The notes under the pieces: generated by a model
Databases searched by the model: none
Told to the model about the DNA's origin: nothing
The model's input: only the letters and a program-made list of their open reading frames with translations
Translations under genes and position numbers: made by a program
NCBI RefSeq assembly: GCF_002127325.2
Contig: NC_035441.2
Location: 155,525,122-155,589,121 of the forward strand
Source of the DNA: Helianthus annuus
Lineage: Eukaryota; Streptophyta; Magnoliopsida; Asterales; Asteraceae
DNA length: 64,000 nt
Direction: 5' to 3'
Shown: piece by piece, positions 53,931 through 64,000 of the stretch
Layout: the number at the start of each line of letters is the position of its first letter
How positions within the stretch are numbered: the stretch's first letter is position 1

Positions 53931-55401
53931 TCATATGCAGTACTTTCTGAGCTGCATGAGGTTCCATGTTCTTGGGACCTCTTTGCCTTGCAGCGTCTCC
54001 AGCTTGCAACTTCCTTTGCCATTTGCCCACGTGACCAGGTAAGGTCCTTCCCAGTTGGGCCCTAGCTTTCTGGTGTTCTCCTGTAGGCTGGCTTCGTTTG
54101 CTCTTAAGACCAAATCTCCCGGAACAAGGTTAAGCCTTTTCATTTTGGCATTGTAATAGCTTTCAAGCTGCTTTTTGTACTTAGCCTCTCTGACTGCTGC
54201 CACTTCCCTTCTCTCTTCGAGCAAATTCAGGTTCATCCGGAGGTCTTGTTCGTTTTCCGCCTCCCTGAGCTTCATTCTGGCAGTTGGGGACCCTATTTCA
54301 GCCGGGATGACTGCCTCCGTCCCGTAAGTCAAGCTGAAGGGGGTTTCCCCCTTGCAGTCCTTGGGGGTGGTCCTGTATGCCCATAGCACAAATGGTAATT
54401 CCTCCAGCCATCCTTTTTGTTTCCTTCCGAGTCTCCCTTTCATTCCCTTGATGACGCTTTGATTTGCTCTTTCCACCAGTCCGTTACTTTGGGCATGGGT
54501 GACAGAGGTAAACACTTGTTGTATGTGCATCTGCTCACACCATGGCCTGAAGGGTTTTCCAGCAAATTGGACACCGTTGTCGCTTACCAGTTCCTTTGGG
54601 ACCCCGTATCTGCAAATTATGTTGTCAAGTACAAATCGTCTCATCTGCTCCCAGGTTATTTTTGCCAGGGGTCTTGCCTCTATCCACTTGGTAAAAAAAT
54701 CGATGGCCACCACCACGTATTTAACCCCTCCCGGGCCTTCTGGGAATGGCCCAATTATGTCGATGGCCCACTTCTGGAAGGGCCAAGACGTTGAAACAGG
54801 TATCATTGGGTGTTTGTGGCGGTGCGTTATAGGTGCATGGATCTGGCAATTGTCACATTTCTTGATCTCTTCTGATGCTGTCTCAAACATTCGTGGCCAA
54901 TAGAATCCCGCATTCATTGCCTTCGCCACTACTGTCCTTGGCCCCGAATGCATTCCACAAATCCCCTCGTGTATTTCTCTGATCACATACTTGGCCTCTT
55001 CACTGTCAATGCACTTCAGGGATGGACCCAAGTATGACCTTCGGTAAAGTTCTCCATCAATCAATTCATATTGTAAGGCTTTGACTCTTACCTTCCTGGC
55101 TGCCCAGTCTCCCTCGGTTAACATCCCGTCTCTGAGGAACTTTACAATCGGTGTCATCCATGTCTCTTGTGTGTTTTCGATCGCAGTTACCTCTTCTGCG
55201 CCGAGAGAGGGGGAGGTCAGGACTTCCACTTTGACTTCTCTTGCTAGGTGGTCAAATGCCACGGAGGCCAGCTTGCTGAGGGCATCGGATTTTCTATTTC
55301 TCCCACGGGGGATGTATTCTAGTTTAAAGGTCTTGAAAGCCTTGGCTGTTTCTTTTACCTTTGCCACGTATTGAGCCATTGTGCCGTCTTTAGCCTCATG
55401 A
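53931..55401 (-). pseudogene. Tat-lineage gypsy pol fragment: RNase H end and integrase
   Basis: The minus-strand frame (482 residues from Met 55379) is the 3' part of a Tat/Ogre/Retand-type pol. It starts within the dual RNase H (AQYVAKVKETAKAFKTF, then YIPRGRNRKSDALSKLAS). An HHCC zinc region follows (HEGICGMHSG and CDNCQIH). The integrase D-D-E triad is in AIDIIGPFP (near 208), SDNGVQF (near 266) and NGLVERANQ (near 301). It ends with a GPxLV...W and LRKYCI tail. The frame stays open beyond the Met up to 55401, where the Athila LTR cuts in. Upstream RT, protease and gag are outside the window. The catalytic residues are intact. Confidence 0.93.
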
Positions 55402-56710
55402 TGTCGGGTTAAAATGTGTAGTAATTTATAATTATTCGTGTTAGATTTAGTAACCTAACATGTTAAATGTTTTATGTTTATATATTTAAGTGTTTATGGT
55501 ATTTCGTGGTTTAAACAGGTATAGACGAGGTTAAACGAGAGAGGTGAGTTGAAAATACGAGCTTGGCAAGTTAACATCAGAAGAAAAATAAAAGGAAGTC
55601 AATTGGTTCGAGCCCGCGACTCGCGGGGGGATGTTGGTGATAGTTCCGCGACCCGCTGTAGAAAGCAAGTTACGTCAGCAAAAAACAGAACGTGTCGAGC
55701 AAGATAATGATCCCCGCGACACACCGAGGGTGGTATGAATTGGTCCGTGACGTGCAGAAAATCCGTTTACGAGAAATCCTTTTTAAACGGCACAAAGTAC
55801 GAAACCAAGAGATGAATTGAGCATTATTTTTATTATCTCTAAAACCACTTTATCTTTCAATAAACCACATTCATATTACTAAAATTCTATACGACTTGTA
55901 CAAAACCATATTATTTATGGAAGTCAGCCAACATTAGGTATATATAATATATTTTCATCACTATTAAAGGGGGGAGCCCATATACACAGCCGTCATATAT
56001 TGAATACGAACTGGGGGATTCAATCAGCAGCCGCCAGGAACGATTAGGAGCACTTTTGGGGCGATTTTTCTCACCATCTTTCATCTTCCAAGCAAGTCCT
56101 TCATGCTCGATCAATTTCTAAAAAATCTTGAAGTTGTGATGACTTCGATGCACGGCTAAACTTCTTATAACTTCTACCCAGATGAACTTTTACATTGTTT
56201 TGCATTAAATCTTGTTTGCGGATTCGTATAACTGGTACAACTTGACCACTTGTGTTGGATTCTTGGTAAACGTTTCTTGTGTTTGAATTACTTGTCGTTT
56301 ATTAAGCGTATTGGCAACTTTCTTGCGTTGTTAGCGGGTTAATAAATTGGTGTGTAGTTGATACAATTAAACGGGTTATTAGGTTGCATAGTGAATCTTA
56401 AAAACTATCCTTGATAACTAATCAGATTCATTAATTCCGAGGCCATGTCTATGTGGTGTTTTGAATCGGTAAACAGGTTTTGATGTTAAACGGGTAATTG
56501 GGATTCCAGGTAGAGGTTATTCTTTCTCGTATTGATTAGAACTTTACTAATTAGCTCTTTAGTTTTACAATTAAATTCACAAAACCCCCAATCTAGTTAA
56601 CTTAGTTTTTAGATAAAAACGTAACATTGACCACAAATTCCCCGTGGATACGATACCCTACTTACGCTATCTACGTAGCTTATTTAAGTTTTTGATTGAC
56701 CCTTACGACA
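55402..56710 (+). repeat. 5' LTR of an Athila element
   Basis: It begins TGTCGGGTTAAAATG at 55402 and probably ends CTTACGACA at 56710, giving TGTCG...CGACA inverted ends and a length of about 1.3 kb. The insertion point lies inside the Tat RNase H coding sequence. The 5-bp target would be CATGA (55397-55401), which should recur after the 3' LTR beyond the window. The sequence has CCGCGAC repeats around 55610-55760. Confidence 0.82.
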
Positions 56711-56720
56711 GTCATCAAAA

Positions 56721-56738
56721 TGGCACCGTTGCCGGGGA
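56721..56738 (+). other. Athila primer-binding site
   Basis: TGGCACCGTTGCCGGGGA matches the TGGCGCCGTTGCCGGGGA primer site (Asp tRNA) characteristic of Athila elements, with one substitution. It lies 10 bp after the probable LTR end. Confidence 0.92.
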
Positions 56739-56895
56739 ATTCGTGTGCTTAGTGTTAGTTTAGTAGTAGTTGTTTCTTTTATTGTTTTTGAAAAAAAATC
56801 TAAAAAACCCAAAAATATTTCTTTTTGTTTATTTTTGTCTTGTTCGATATTACGCTTTGTTTTCTTGTTTCCTTGTGTGCAGGTGATCTTTTTGC

Positions 56896-58970
56896 ATGCA
56901 TACTAGGTTTTTAGGAAGATCTTCCCCGCTCTTGATTGATCCTGAAATTGAAAAGACCGCACGCCAAAATCTGCTTCTTCGTTTAGCCTTGAAGGGAAAA
57001 GCAATTCAAACCACCATGAATCCACCAGAAAACCAAGCCACCCCACAACAGCAACCACCCCAACAAACATCGACTCCTGAATTGCCACCAATGCCACCAC
57101 CTCCATTTACATCTGAACCACAACAACAAACCCAAAGCCATCAAACCCCATCCATTGCACCATTATCAAGCACAACCACCCAACCAACTTCTGCTCCAAT
57201 TGGAGAATTTCATGTTATTGGTGAACTACTATATCTCTAGAAAGCCGACTACTACCACAACCCAATCCGTTGCGGGCCGCCAATCAAGCAAATTTCATTC
57301 CACACCCGAACCGGTCGGGTGCTATGTTTGAGCAAGTGGACAATAGGGCGAGAACAGATACATGGGATGATGGTTACGAAGATGAGGAGTGGGGGATAAA
57401 TGATGGGTATATGGGATATCCAGGTGGGTACCAAAATCAGGCATTTAATCATAATCAACCGATGTATCAACAACAGAGGCAGCCACGGGGAGTAGATGCT
57501 TATCAGACCCCGCCACAGGTTCATAGGGCACCGGTTGCACCTCGCCAAAGACAAAGAGATCCTCGATTTCCGGATCCAAATATTCGAGGAGTTGAAAGCC
57601 ACTTCAGGCCGCACATTGCTGAGCATGCATCACCGATAGTGATGCCAGTAGCACCGGGTAATGTGGAACGTTCGTTTGAAGCAAAACCACATATTCTGAA
57701 CATGCTACCTACCTTTCACGGGAAAGGTACTGAGGAGCCATATGCACACATAGCGGATTTTGAGGCAGTTTGTGGTATGATTACTGGACACGGGTTCACG
57801 TCAGATCAGGTTAAGTTGGTATTATTTCAGTTTTCACTAAAGGATGCTGCGAGGGATTGGTTTACATCTTTGCCATATGCTAGTATTTATACATGGCAAG
57901 AGTTGCAGCAACAATTTTTGGATGAGTATTATACCCCGCAAAGAACCAAAACGGGGAGAGCAGCAATTAGAGAGTTCCAACAATTACTGGGTGAGCTTCT
58001 TTACAAGTCTTGGAAACGGTTCAATCAATTGATCCGTAATAGTCCTCACCACGGTATTCAAAGATGGGAGTTGATTACTGCATTCCACGATGGGATTTCA
58101 AATGAGGATAGACGGGATATTAAGGCTATCACCGGGGGTACCATTTTGAAAAATCATGTGGATGTAGATTGGGATTACTTGGATATTGTTGCAGCAGATT
58201 CAAAGAGGCAAGCACAGTCGGATAGGAATAAAAAGTATCCAATTGTGGCACCATCAAGTGCGGGAGCCTCTAATGCAAGGGTTGCTCAGCTAGAGAAAGA
58301 AAAGGAGGCGTTGGAACACCAGTTAGCGAAGTTTAAGGGTCTTGGCGAACGAGATGCATTGCATGCGGCGCAAAGCTTTCCGGTTTGTGATTCATGTGGA
58401 GATTTAGGACATACGTTGGATGCATGCCCGGGTCAGTTTGTAGCGGTTGAGGAGGACGTGAACATGGTGTATGGAGAGCAAAGGAATTATGATATGAACT
58501 CAAACACATATCATCCAGGTTTGCGTAATCATCCAAACTTTCGGTACAGTAATACTAATCAATTGAATCCTCATTTTCAGGTACCAAATCAAGGAAGCCA
58601 GCCGTATCAGAACCGTCAATCGAACTATAATCAGAATTATAATCAAGGAAATTACAACAAGGGAAATCAAAGAAGCTATCGGCAACAACAAGAGCAAGGC
58701 AAGTCAAATACTTCAAACGAGGAGATTTCTAATCGTGAGATTATGGAAGTGTTGAAGCAAATCAAAAAGGACCAAGAAGTGCAAGCTAAATCTCATCAAG
58801 CATTGGAAAAGCAAGTCGCCCAATTGGCGACCGAGATGGCACAAGGAAGAAAAGATTCGAGTCGCTTGCCTAGTGACACCACGAAGAATCCACAGCATCA
58901 AGGGAGTTCGTCTAACGTCCGAATTAATCAGGTAAGTATTCTTCGTTCTGGGAAAGTTTATGATAATTAG
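56896..58970 (+). pseudogene. Athila gag
   Basis: Two frames make up one gag. The first, 56896-57240, has a Pro/Gln-rich N-terminus. The main frame, 57270-58970, contains the gag core (PHILNMLPTFHGKGTEEPYAHI, DAARDWFTSLP and WQELQQQFLDEYYTP), then a coiled coil (about residue 330-355), the zinc knuckle CDSCGDLGHTLDACP (about 375-390) and an Asn/Gln-rich tail. A frameshift near 57240-57270 separates them, and a TAG at 58968-58970 separates gag from the protease region. In intact relatives gag-pol is one frame. Confidence 0.92.
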
Positions 58971-59941
58971 GTTGGGACTCCTCCACAGTTGGTTGAGAGT
59001 ATCATGGAGGAGGTTGATGAGGAAAACGAGTCCGATGCTGAACCGGGACCTATTAGCCCTAAAAGGAATAAAAAAGAAACTCTTGAAAAAAATAATAGGG
59101 TGATAGATACTGAACCGGGTGACAAAAAGGAGAAGGGTATGGAGGGTAATACCGTCCCATTTCCTAAGGCTTTAATTAATTCCGAAACAAAAGTCGTTAA
59201 TAAACGGGGCCCATAACAGGATGAGATGTGGGAAATTTTTAAACAGGTGAAAATTAATCTTCCGTTATTAGACGCAATCAAACAGGTTCCGGCATATGCA
59301 AAATATTTGAAGGAACTTTGCACCCAAAAACGGCACAATAAATTTCCAAAAAAGATAGCTTTAACCGAAAAAGTTAGTGCCGTTTTGTCGGGTGATCTTC
59401 CACCGAAGCTCCGAGATCCAGGTGCTCCTCTAATCCCCATTCAAGTGGGTGAATTTAAGATGAGTCGAGCCTTGCTGGATTTGGGAGCAAGTGTTAGCAT
59501 CCTACCGAGAAGTTTATACGATTAATATGACTTCGGACCATTGAAACAAGCCGACACCACCGTGGTGTTGGCCGACTTGACGTTAAAACTACCCCGTGGG
59601 ATCTTGCGTGATGTCATTGTCAAAGTTGATGAGTTTTATTACCTGGTTGACTTTTTGGTTTTAGATTATATGCAAATTGAAAATACTAAACAACCTAATG
59701 TCATACTCGGTAGACCATTTTTAGCAACCGCTAATGCACTAGTCGGTTGTAGAAATGGTACGGTTGACATCACGTTTGGAAATCGTAAGGTCCGATTAAA
59801 TGCTTTTTCCCGTGCATCTGATTCTCTTGTCAATATGAATGCTTCATGGCGGACGTTATTGACGGGTGTCATCCTCACGAAGGTGGGGAAGGCATTAGAG
59901 AGACGTGTTTCGTTTGTGACAGGGATTTGACATAAACAGAT
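58971..59941 (+). pseudogene. Athila protease region
   Basis: Successive frames, broken by stops at about 59214, 59523 and 59928, encode the linker and then the aspartic protease with LLDLGASVSILPRSLYD (near 59470-59520). NVILGRPFLATANALV follows (near 59700). The active-site motif is DLGA, the form usual in this lineage. Confidence 0.88.
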
Positions 59942-61927
59942 TTGGAATTGGAATATGCGGAAGAAGAGTTGGAGGTGATGGCTGCTAGGGAATTGAAGCC
60001 GACTTGGACACATCAAGTCGAGAATTTACCGGATCATATTGATACTCAATTGAAGCCATCACTTGAATCACCTCCACAAGTCGAGTTGAAGACATTGCCA
60101 AAGCATTTGAAGTATGCTTTCGTTGGCGACAACAACACCCTACCGGTAATTATTGCTTCCCATTTATCAACTGAACAGGAAAAAGCATTGATGGAGGTGT
60201 TGATAGCCAACCGGGCCGCCATTGGGTGGACAATCGCTGATCTCAAGGGGATTAGTCCATCCATTGTTATGCATAAGATCATCACCGAAGAGGGAGCAAA
60301 ACCGGCTCGAGATGCTCAACGAAGACTGAACCCAAACATGCGGGAAATTGTGAAAAAGGAAGTCTTAAAGTGGTTGGATGCAAGGATCATCTATCCCATA
60401 TCGGACAATACTTGGGTGAGTTCGACGGTGCCTAAAAAGGCGGGCATCCAGATTGTTACAGGTGAAGACGGTAAGGAAGTCGCCACCCAGCCGGTAACCA
60501 GGTGGAGAATTTGCATAGATTACAGGAAGTTAAATGCTGCAACTTCAAAGGACCACTTCCTACTGCCCTTTATTGATCAGATTGTGGAAAAACTAGCAGG
60601 TCAGAAATTTTATTGTTTTCTTGATGGTTATTCAGGTTATAATCAAATTGCTATTCATCCTGATGATCAACAAAAGACCACGTTTACCTGTCCTTACGGT
60701 ACTTTCGCGTTTAGGCGAATGCCGTTTGGACTGTGTAATGCCCCGGCCACCTTCCAAAGGTGTATGATGAGTATCTTTTCAGATATGGTCGGGGAGTCTT
60801 TGGAGATTTTTATGGATGACTTCTCAATCTTTGGCACATCTTTTGAAGGCCTGTTTGGAACAATTGTCTCGAGTGCTAAAAAGATGTGTCAAAACAAACC
60901 TGGTATTAAGTTGGGAAAAGAGCCATTTTATGGTTCAGGAGGGCATCGTGTTGGGACACGTTGTCTCGAGTAAGGGGATTGAGGTAGATCACGCTAAAAT
61001 CCAAGTAATTTCGACCTTACCACCACCCACAAGTGTCAAAGGCGTTCGTTCCTTTCTTAGACACGCCGGTTTTTACAGACGGTTCATTAAAAACTTCTCA
61101 GTTATCACTAAACCGTTGTGTAATATTTTGTTAAAAGATGTCCCATTTGTTTTTGACAAACATTGTAAAAGATCTTTTGAGACACTAAAACAAAAGTTAG
61201 TTCAAGCACCCATCCTACAATCCCCTGATTGGTAACTTCCTTTTGAAATAATGTGCGATGCTAGTGACTATGCAGTAGGTGCAGTTTTGTGACAGACAAT
61301 TGACAAGAAACTAGTGGCAATCTACTATGCGAGCAAGACTCTCGCGGATGCTCAGTTGAATTACACCACCACGGAAAAGGAGCTTTTTGCTGTTGTCTAT
61401 TCTTTAGATAAGTTTAGACCTTATATTTGTGGTAGTAAAGTGATTGTTTTCTCTGATCATTCTGCAATCAGGTATCTTATGGAGAAAAAGGACGCAAAGC
61501 CAAGGCTTATCAGGTGGATCCTTTTATTGCAAGAATTTAATTTGGAGATACGCGATAAGAAGGGAAGCGAGAACGTGGTGGCAGACCACCTGTCACGAGT
61601 GGTGAACGAGATTGAAGGACCTGAACATGATATTATGGAAACCTTTTCAGATGAGCATCTACTTACTATTGATACTCAACCATGGTTTGCTAACTTTGCT
61701 AATTATGCTCATTCAGGTATCATTCTAGATCATTGGTCGAGACCTAGTAAAGCACACTTTCTTTCACAAGCAAAGCAGTATATATGGGATGAACCGGATC
61801 TGTTTAAAGTGGGAGCTGATCAGATTATCCGGAAGTGTGTTGAGGATGAAGACATTCCATCGGTTTTATCATTGGTGCATGAGTCCCGTGTGGTGGACAT
61901 TTCAGTGGACAGAAAACGGCATGAAAA
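59942..61927 (+). pseudogene. Athila reverse transcriptase and RNase H
   Basis: The RT frame 59942-60973 has WRICIDYRKLN, FRRMPFGLCNAPATFQR and the catalytic IFMDDFS (near 60805-60830). A frameshift near 60830-60860 moves the RT thumb into the next frame (60816-61235, LGHVVSSKGIEVDHAKI and GFYRRFIKNFS). RNase H (CDASDYAVGAVL, then [22 protein letters not shown] and VADHLSR) is split by stops at about 61233 and 61290. No single frame makes a working enzyme. Confidence 0.9.
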
Positions 61928-62992
61928 GTGCTATCATGTGGGCTATATTGGCCTACAGTGTTTAGGGATTCGTTTGAATATGCTAAGAATTGTTTGCGAT
62001 GTCAACAAATGGATATCATTTCGAAACGGGATGAGATGCCCATGCAGCCAATCCTTGTTGTCGATATCTTCGATGTATGGGGAATTGACTTTATGGGCCC
62101 ATTCCTGAATTCGTTCGGAAATCTCTACATCTTGGTGGTAGTGGATTATGTGTCTAAATGGGTTGAGGCCATTGCCACCAAGACCAATGACCATAAGGTT
62201 GTTTGCAAGTTCGTTCAATCGAACATTTTTTCGAGATTTGGAGTCCCTCGTGTGATCATAAGTGATGGGGGGTCTCATTTCAAAAACTTTAACTTAGGCA
62301 AACTCCTTAAGAGATATGGTGTTGATCATCGAATTGCCACCCCGTATCATCCTCAAACGAGTGGGCAAGTTGAAGTTTCTAATCGACAAATTAAAGAAAT
62401 CTTACAAAAAACAGTGCGAGCCGACCGCAAGGATTGGTCCAATAAACTGGATGATGCCTTGTGGGCGTATCGTACGGCTTACAAAACACCGATTGGAACA
62501 ACACCGTATCGATTGGTCTATGGAAAAGGATGTCACTTGCCGGTAGAAATTGCACACCGTGCATTTTGGGCAGTTAAACAGGTTAACATTGATTATGATA
62601 CTGCAAGTAAGGAGAGACAATTGACATTGGGAGAATTGGAAGAGATAAGGAATGAAGCTTACGACTGTGCTGCTGCATATAAGGATAAGATGAAGAAAGT
62701 GCATGACGTGAAGATTAGGCCAAAAGTGTTTGAAGTTGGCCAGCTTGTTTGGTTATACAATTCCAGGTTAAAACTGTTCCCTGGAAAGCTGAAGAGTAAG
62801 TGGACAGGACCTTATCGTGTGACCAAGGTTGGAAAACACGGTGATTTTGAGATTGAGGACTTTGATGATCATATCCGTCAAATGGTGAACGGCCACAGAC
62901 TGAAGCCGTACTTCAATGCTCGAGAAATCAACGGTCCTGGGAAAAACGTGGAGGTGCTATACGTGAGCACCTTCCGCGAATACGTTGAGTAA
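61928..62992 (+). pseudogene. Athila integrase (open C-terminal frame)
   Basis: The 354-codon frame includes the zinc ligand CLRCQQMD and the catalytic D-D-E in [18 protein letters not shown] and [30 protein letters not shown] and a C-terminal segment ([23 protein letters not shown]) follow. The catalytic residues are present. The N-terminal HHCC zone is cut off by a frameshift near 61880-61930, so the protein lacks its normal start. Confidence 0.9.
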
Positions 62993-64000
62993 TCACACAG
63001 GTACGATCTGGCTGAAGATCTAAAACTTAGCGCTCATAGGAGGCAGCCTAAGGTTCGTTTGTATTTATTTTTTTTGCTTTCGTAGTTAGTTAGATTATTT
63101 TCTGTGAGTTTTCGAGTCTCGCTGTGCCGTAATTCAAGCGTGGGGAAAATCAGGAGGTTTGGTTAAGCTTGTGTTCAGTTGAGGGCAACACACACTCATT
63201 TGGGGGGTAGGGCAAAGTGATTCTAAGATTATATAAGAATTTTGGCGCGGAAAAATCAATGTTTGGAGCATTTTTGCACAAATTTCGGTTGTTTTCGTTA
63301 TGTTTTCGGAGTGCTGCAGGGAAGTAAGGTAGTTCAGAGGAAAGAAATCACGAAAAGAAAAGCTCAGGTATGTTTTTTATTGAAAATTTACCAAGGAGAT
63401 TCGTTTGGGGGGTGTTGGAAGTTGAAATTGTAAAACACAAAATTTTTTCTAAGGCATTGAAGCCATGAAAAAGAGTGAATTCACTGGAAAACCTACTCCC
63501 TCACGCCACGTGAGGGAGTCACACCCCTCTAGCGTGACACGTTACGGACTTGTTCCGGATTTAATTTTTTTAACCCTAAAAAACCATTGTACCTCTCATA
63601 TTCTAGTCATAACATGCAAGTGAGTCAAATAACCTCATCAATTCCCCTCATCTCTTACCGATCCCCCTCCCCACACTTCCACCGATTACCCTCACCGGTC
63701 ACCCTAACCGCAGGCGACCACTGCCAACCACCCCCTCTCACCTCCGATTCCCCCGAACTGCTGGCTACTCCCTCCACCTTCCCCACCGTCGACCGGCGTA
63801 TACCCACCATTTCCCACCTTCGTCCGACCACCATCACAATTGTCGACCTCCGATCGACAAGCATCCATCTCTGATTAGCACTTAAAGCTTCATAATTTCT
63901 TTGAATCCAGGTATTAAAGTTTATTATATTTTGTTTATGCTTATGCAAAACATTAGTGAGGTGTTCTTGAAATTTTGGAAAATTATTTGGTGGGATTCAT
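62993..64000 (+). other. Athila 3' non-coding region
   Basis: No gene is visible. A perfect 10-bp hairpin, CTCCCTCACG/CGTGAGGGAG, occurs near 63495-63516. The short Pro/Ser/Thr-rich frames at 63587-63874 look like simple-sequence artefacts. Athila elements usually have a long spacer here, before the 3' LTR. Confidence 0.6.

Larger units (their letters stand above)
55402..64000 (+). mobile_element. Athila-type Ty3/gypsy element (3' end beyond window)
   Basis: An LTR is followed by an Asp-tRNA-type primer site, gag, protease, RT-RNase H and integrase, all on the plus strand. A long non-coding 3' region begins at 62993. No 3' LTR is reached before the window ends. At least four stops and three frameshifts are spread over gag and pol, so the copy is dead, although the order of domains is complete. 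Confidence 0.93.

Noticed and set aside
63587..63874. Proline/serine-rich small protein gene
   Set aside because: Low-complexity frame in the Athila 3' spacer with overlapping open frame on the other strand and no recognisable domain.

Overview
This is plant nuclear DNA from a eudicot. The composition, the retrotransposon families (Tekay chromovirus, Tat with an antisense extra ORF, Athila, Ty1/copia) and the repeat style fit Asteraceae, but I assign the family from memory of repeats and not from a search. About 80-90 percent of the window is transposable elements, many nested. Three ordinary host genes are convincing, all on the minus strand: a RALF-like secreted peptide (8192-8551) and a tandem pair of FERONIA-type malectin receptor kinases (29573-32095 and 32683-35232).

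Layout. 1-1007: repeats, no gene. 1008-2003: short CACTA element with perfect ends and a 3-bp target duplication. 2369-4012: an inverted-repeat element carrying a SINE in one arm and, in its centre, a 1.34-kb Mutator-like element (MULE) that has captured part of a plastid EF-Tu gene. 4321-4638: fragment of a U-box E3 ligase gene, followed by a solo LTR (4699-7057). 8192-8551: RALF-like gene. 8832-19309: a 5'-truncated LINE, split by a complete young Tekay-type Ty3/gypsy element (9570-19083). 19360-25344: a complete Ty1/copia element with 568-bp LTRs. 25359-28294: remains of a second LINE and of further gypsy LTR/gag DNA. 29573-35232: the two receptor kinases. 35.7-36.6 kb: a SINE-like stretch and a decayed retroelement ORF. 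36691-42289: a two-gene MULE with an intact GRF zinc-finger gene at one end and a broken transposase gene at the other, itself hit by a solo LTR that in turn holds an hAT-type MITE. 43087-43366: a SINE. 43674-44807: a Helitron with a MULE-type MITE inside. 45.1-46.3 kb: PIF/Harbinger remnant with duplicated GC-rich promoter-like DNA. 46.2-55.4 kb: a Tat-lineage gypsy fragment whose antisense ORF region has been tandemly duplicated (two copies of 3.1 kb). 55402 to the window end: an Athila element inserted in the Tat RNase H coding region, its 3' LTR lying beyond the window.

Biology. RALF peptides are the known ligands of FERONIA-type receptor kinases. Here a divergent RALF-like gene and two receptor paralogues lie on the same strand. 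Almost all of the 21 kb between them is recognisable inserted elements, so they may once have been near neighbours. The second notable locus is the MULE at 36.7-42.3 kb: its two genes are transcribed inwards from opposite TIRs, a layout that recalls maize MuDR, but the second gene encodes a small GRF zinc-finger protein with a C-terminal membrane-like segment.

All boundaries were read by eye from terminal motifs and target-site duplications. No alignment or database search was run.
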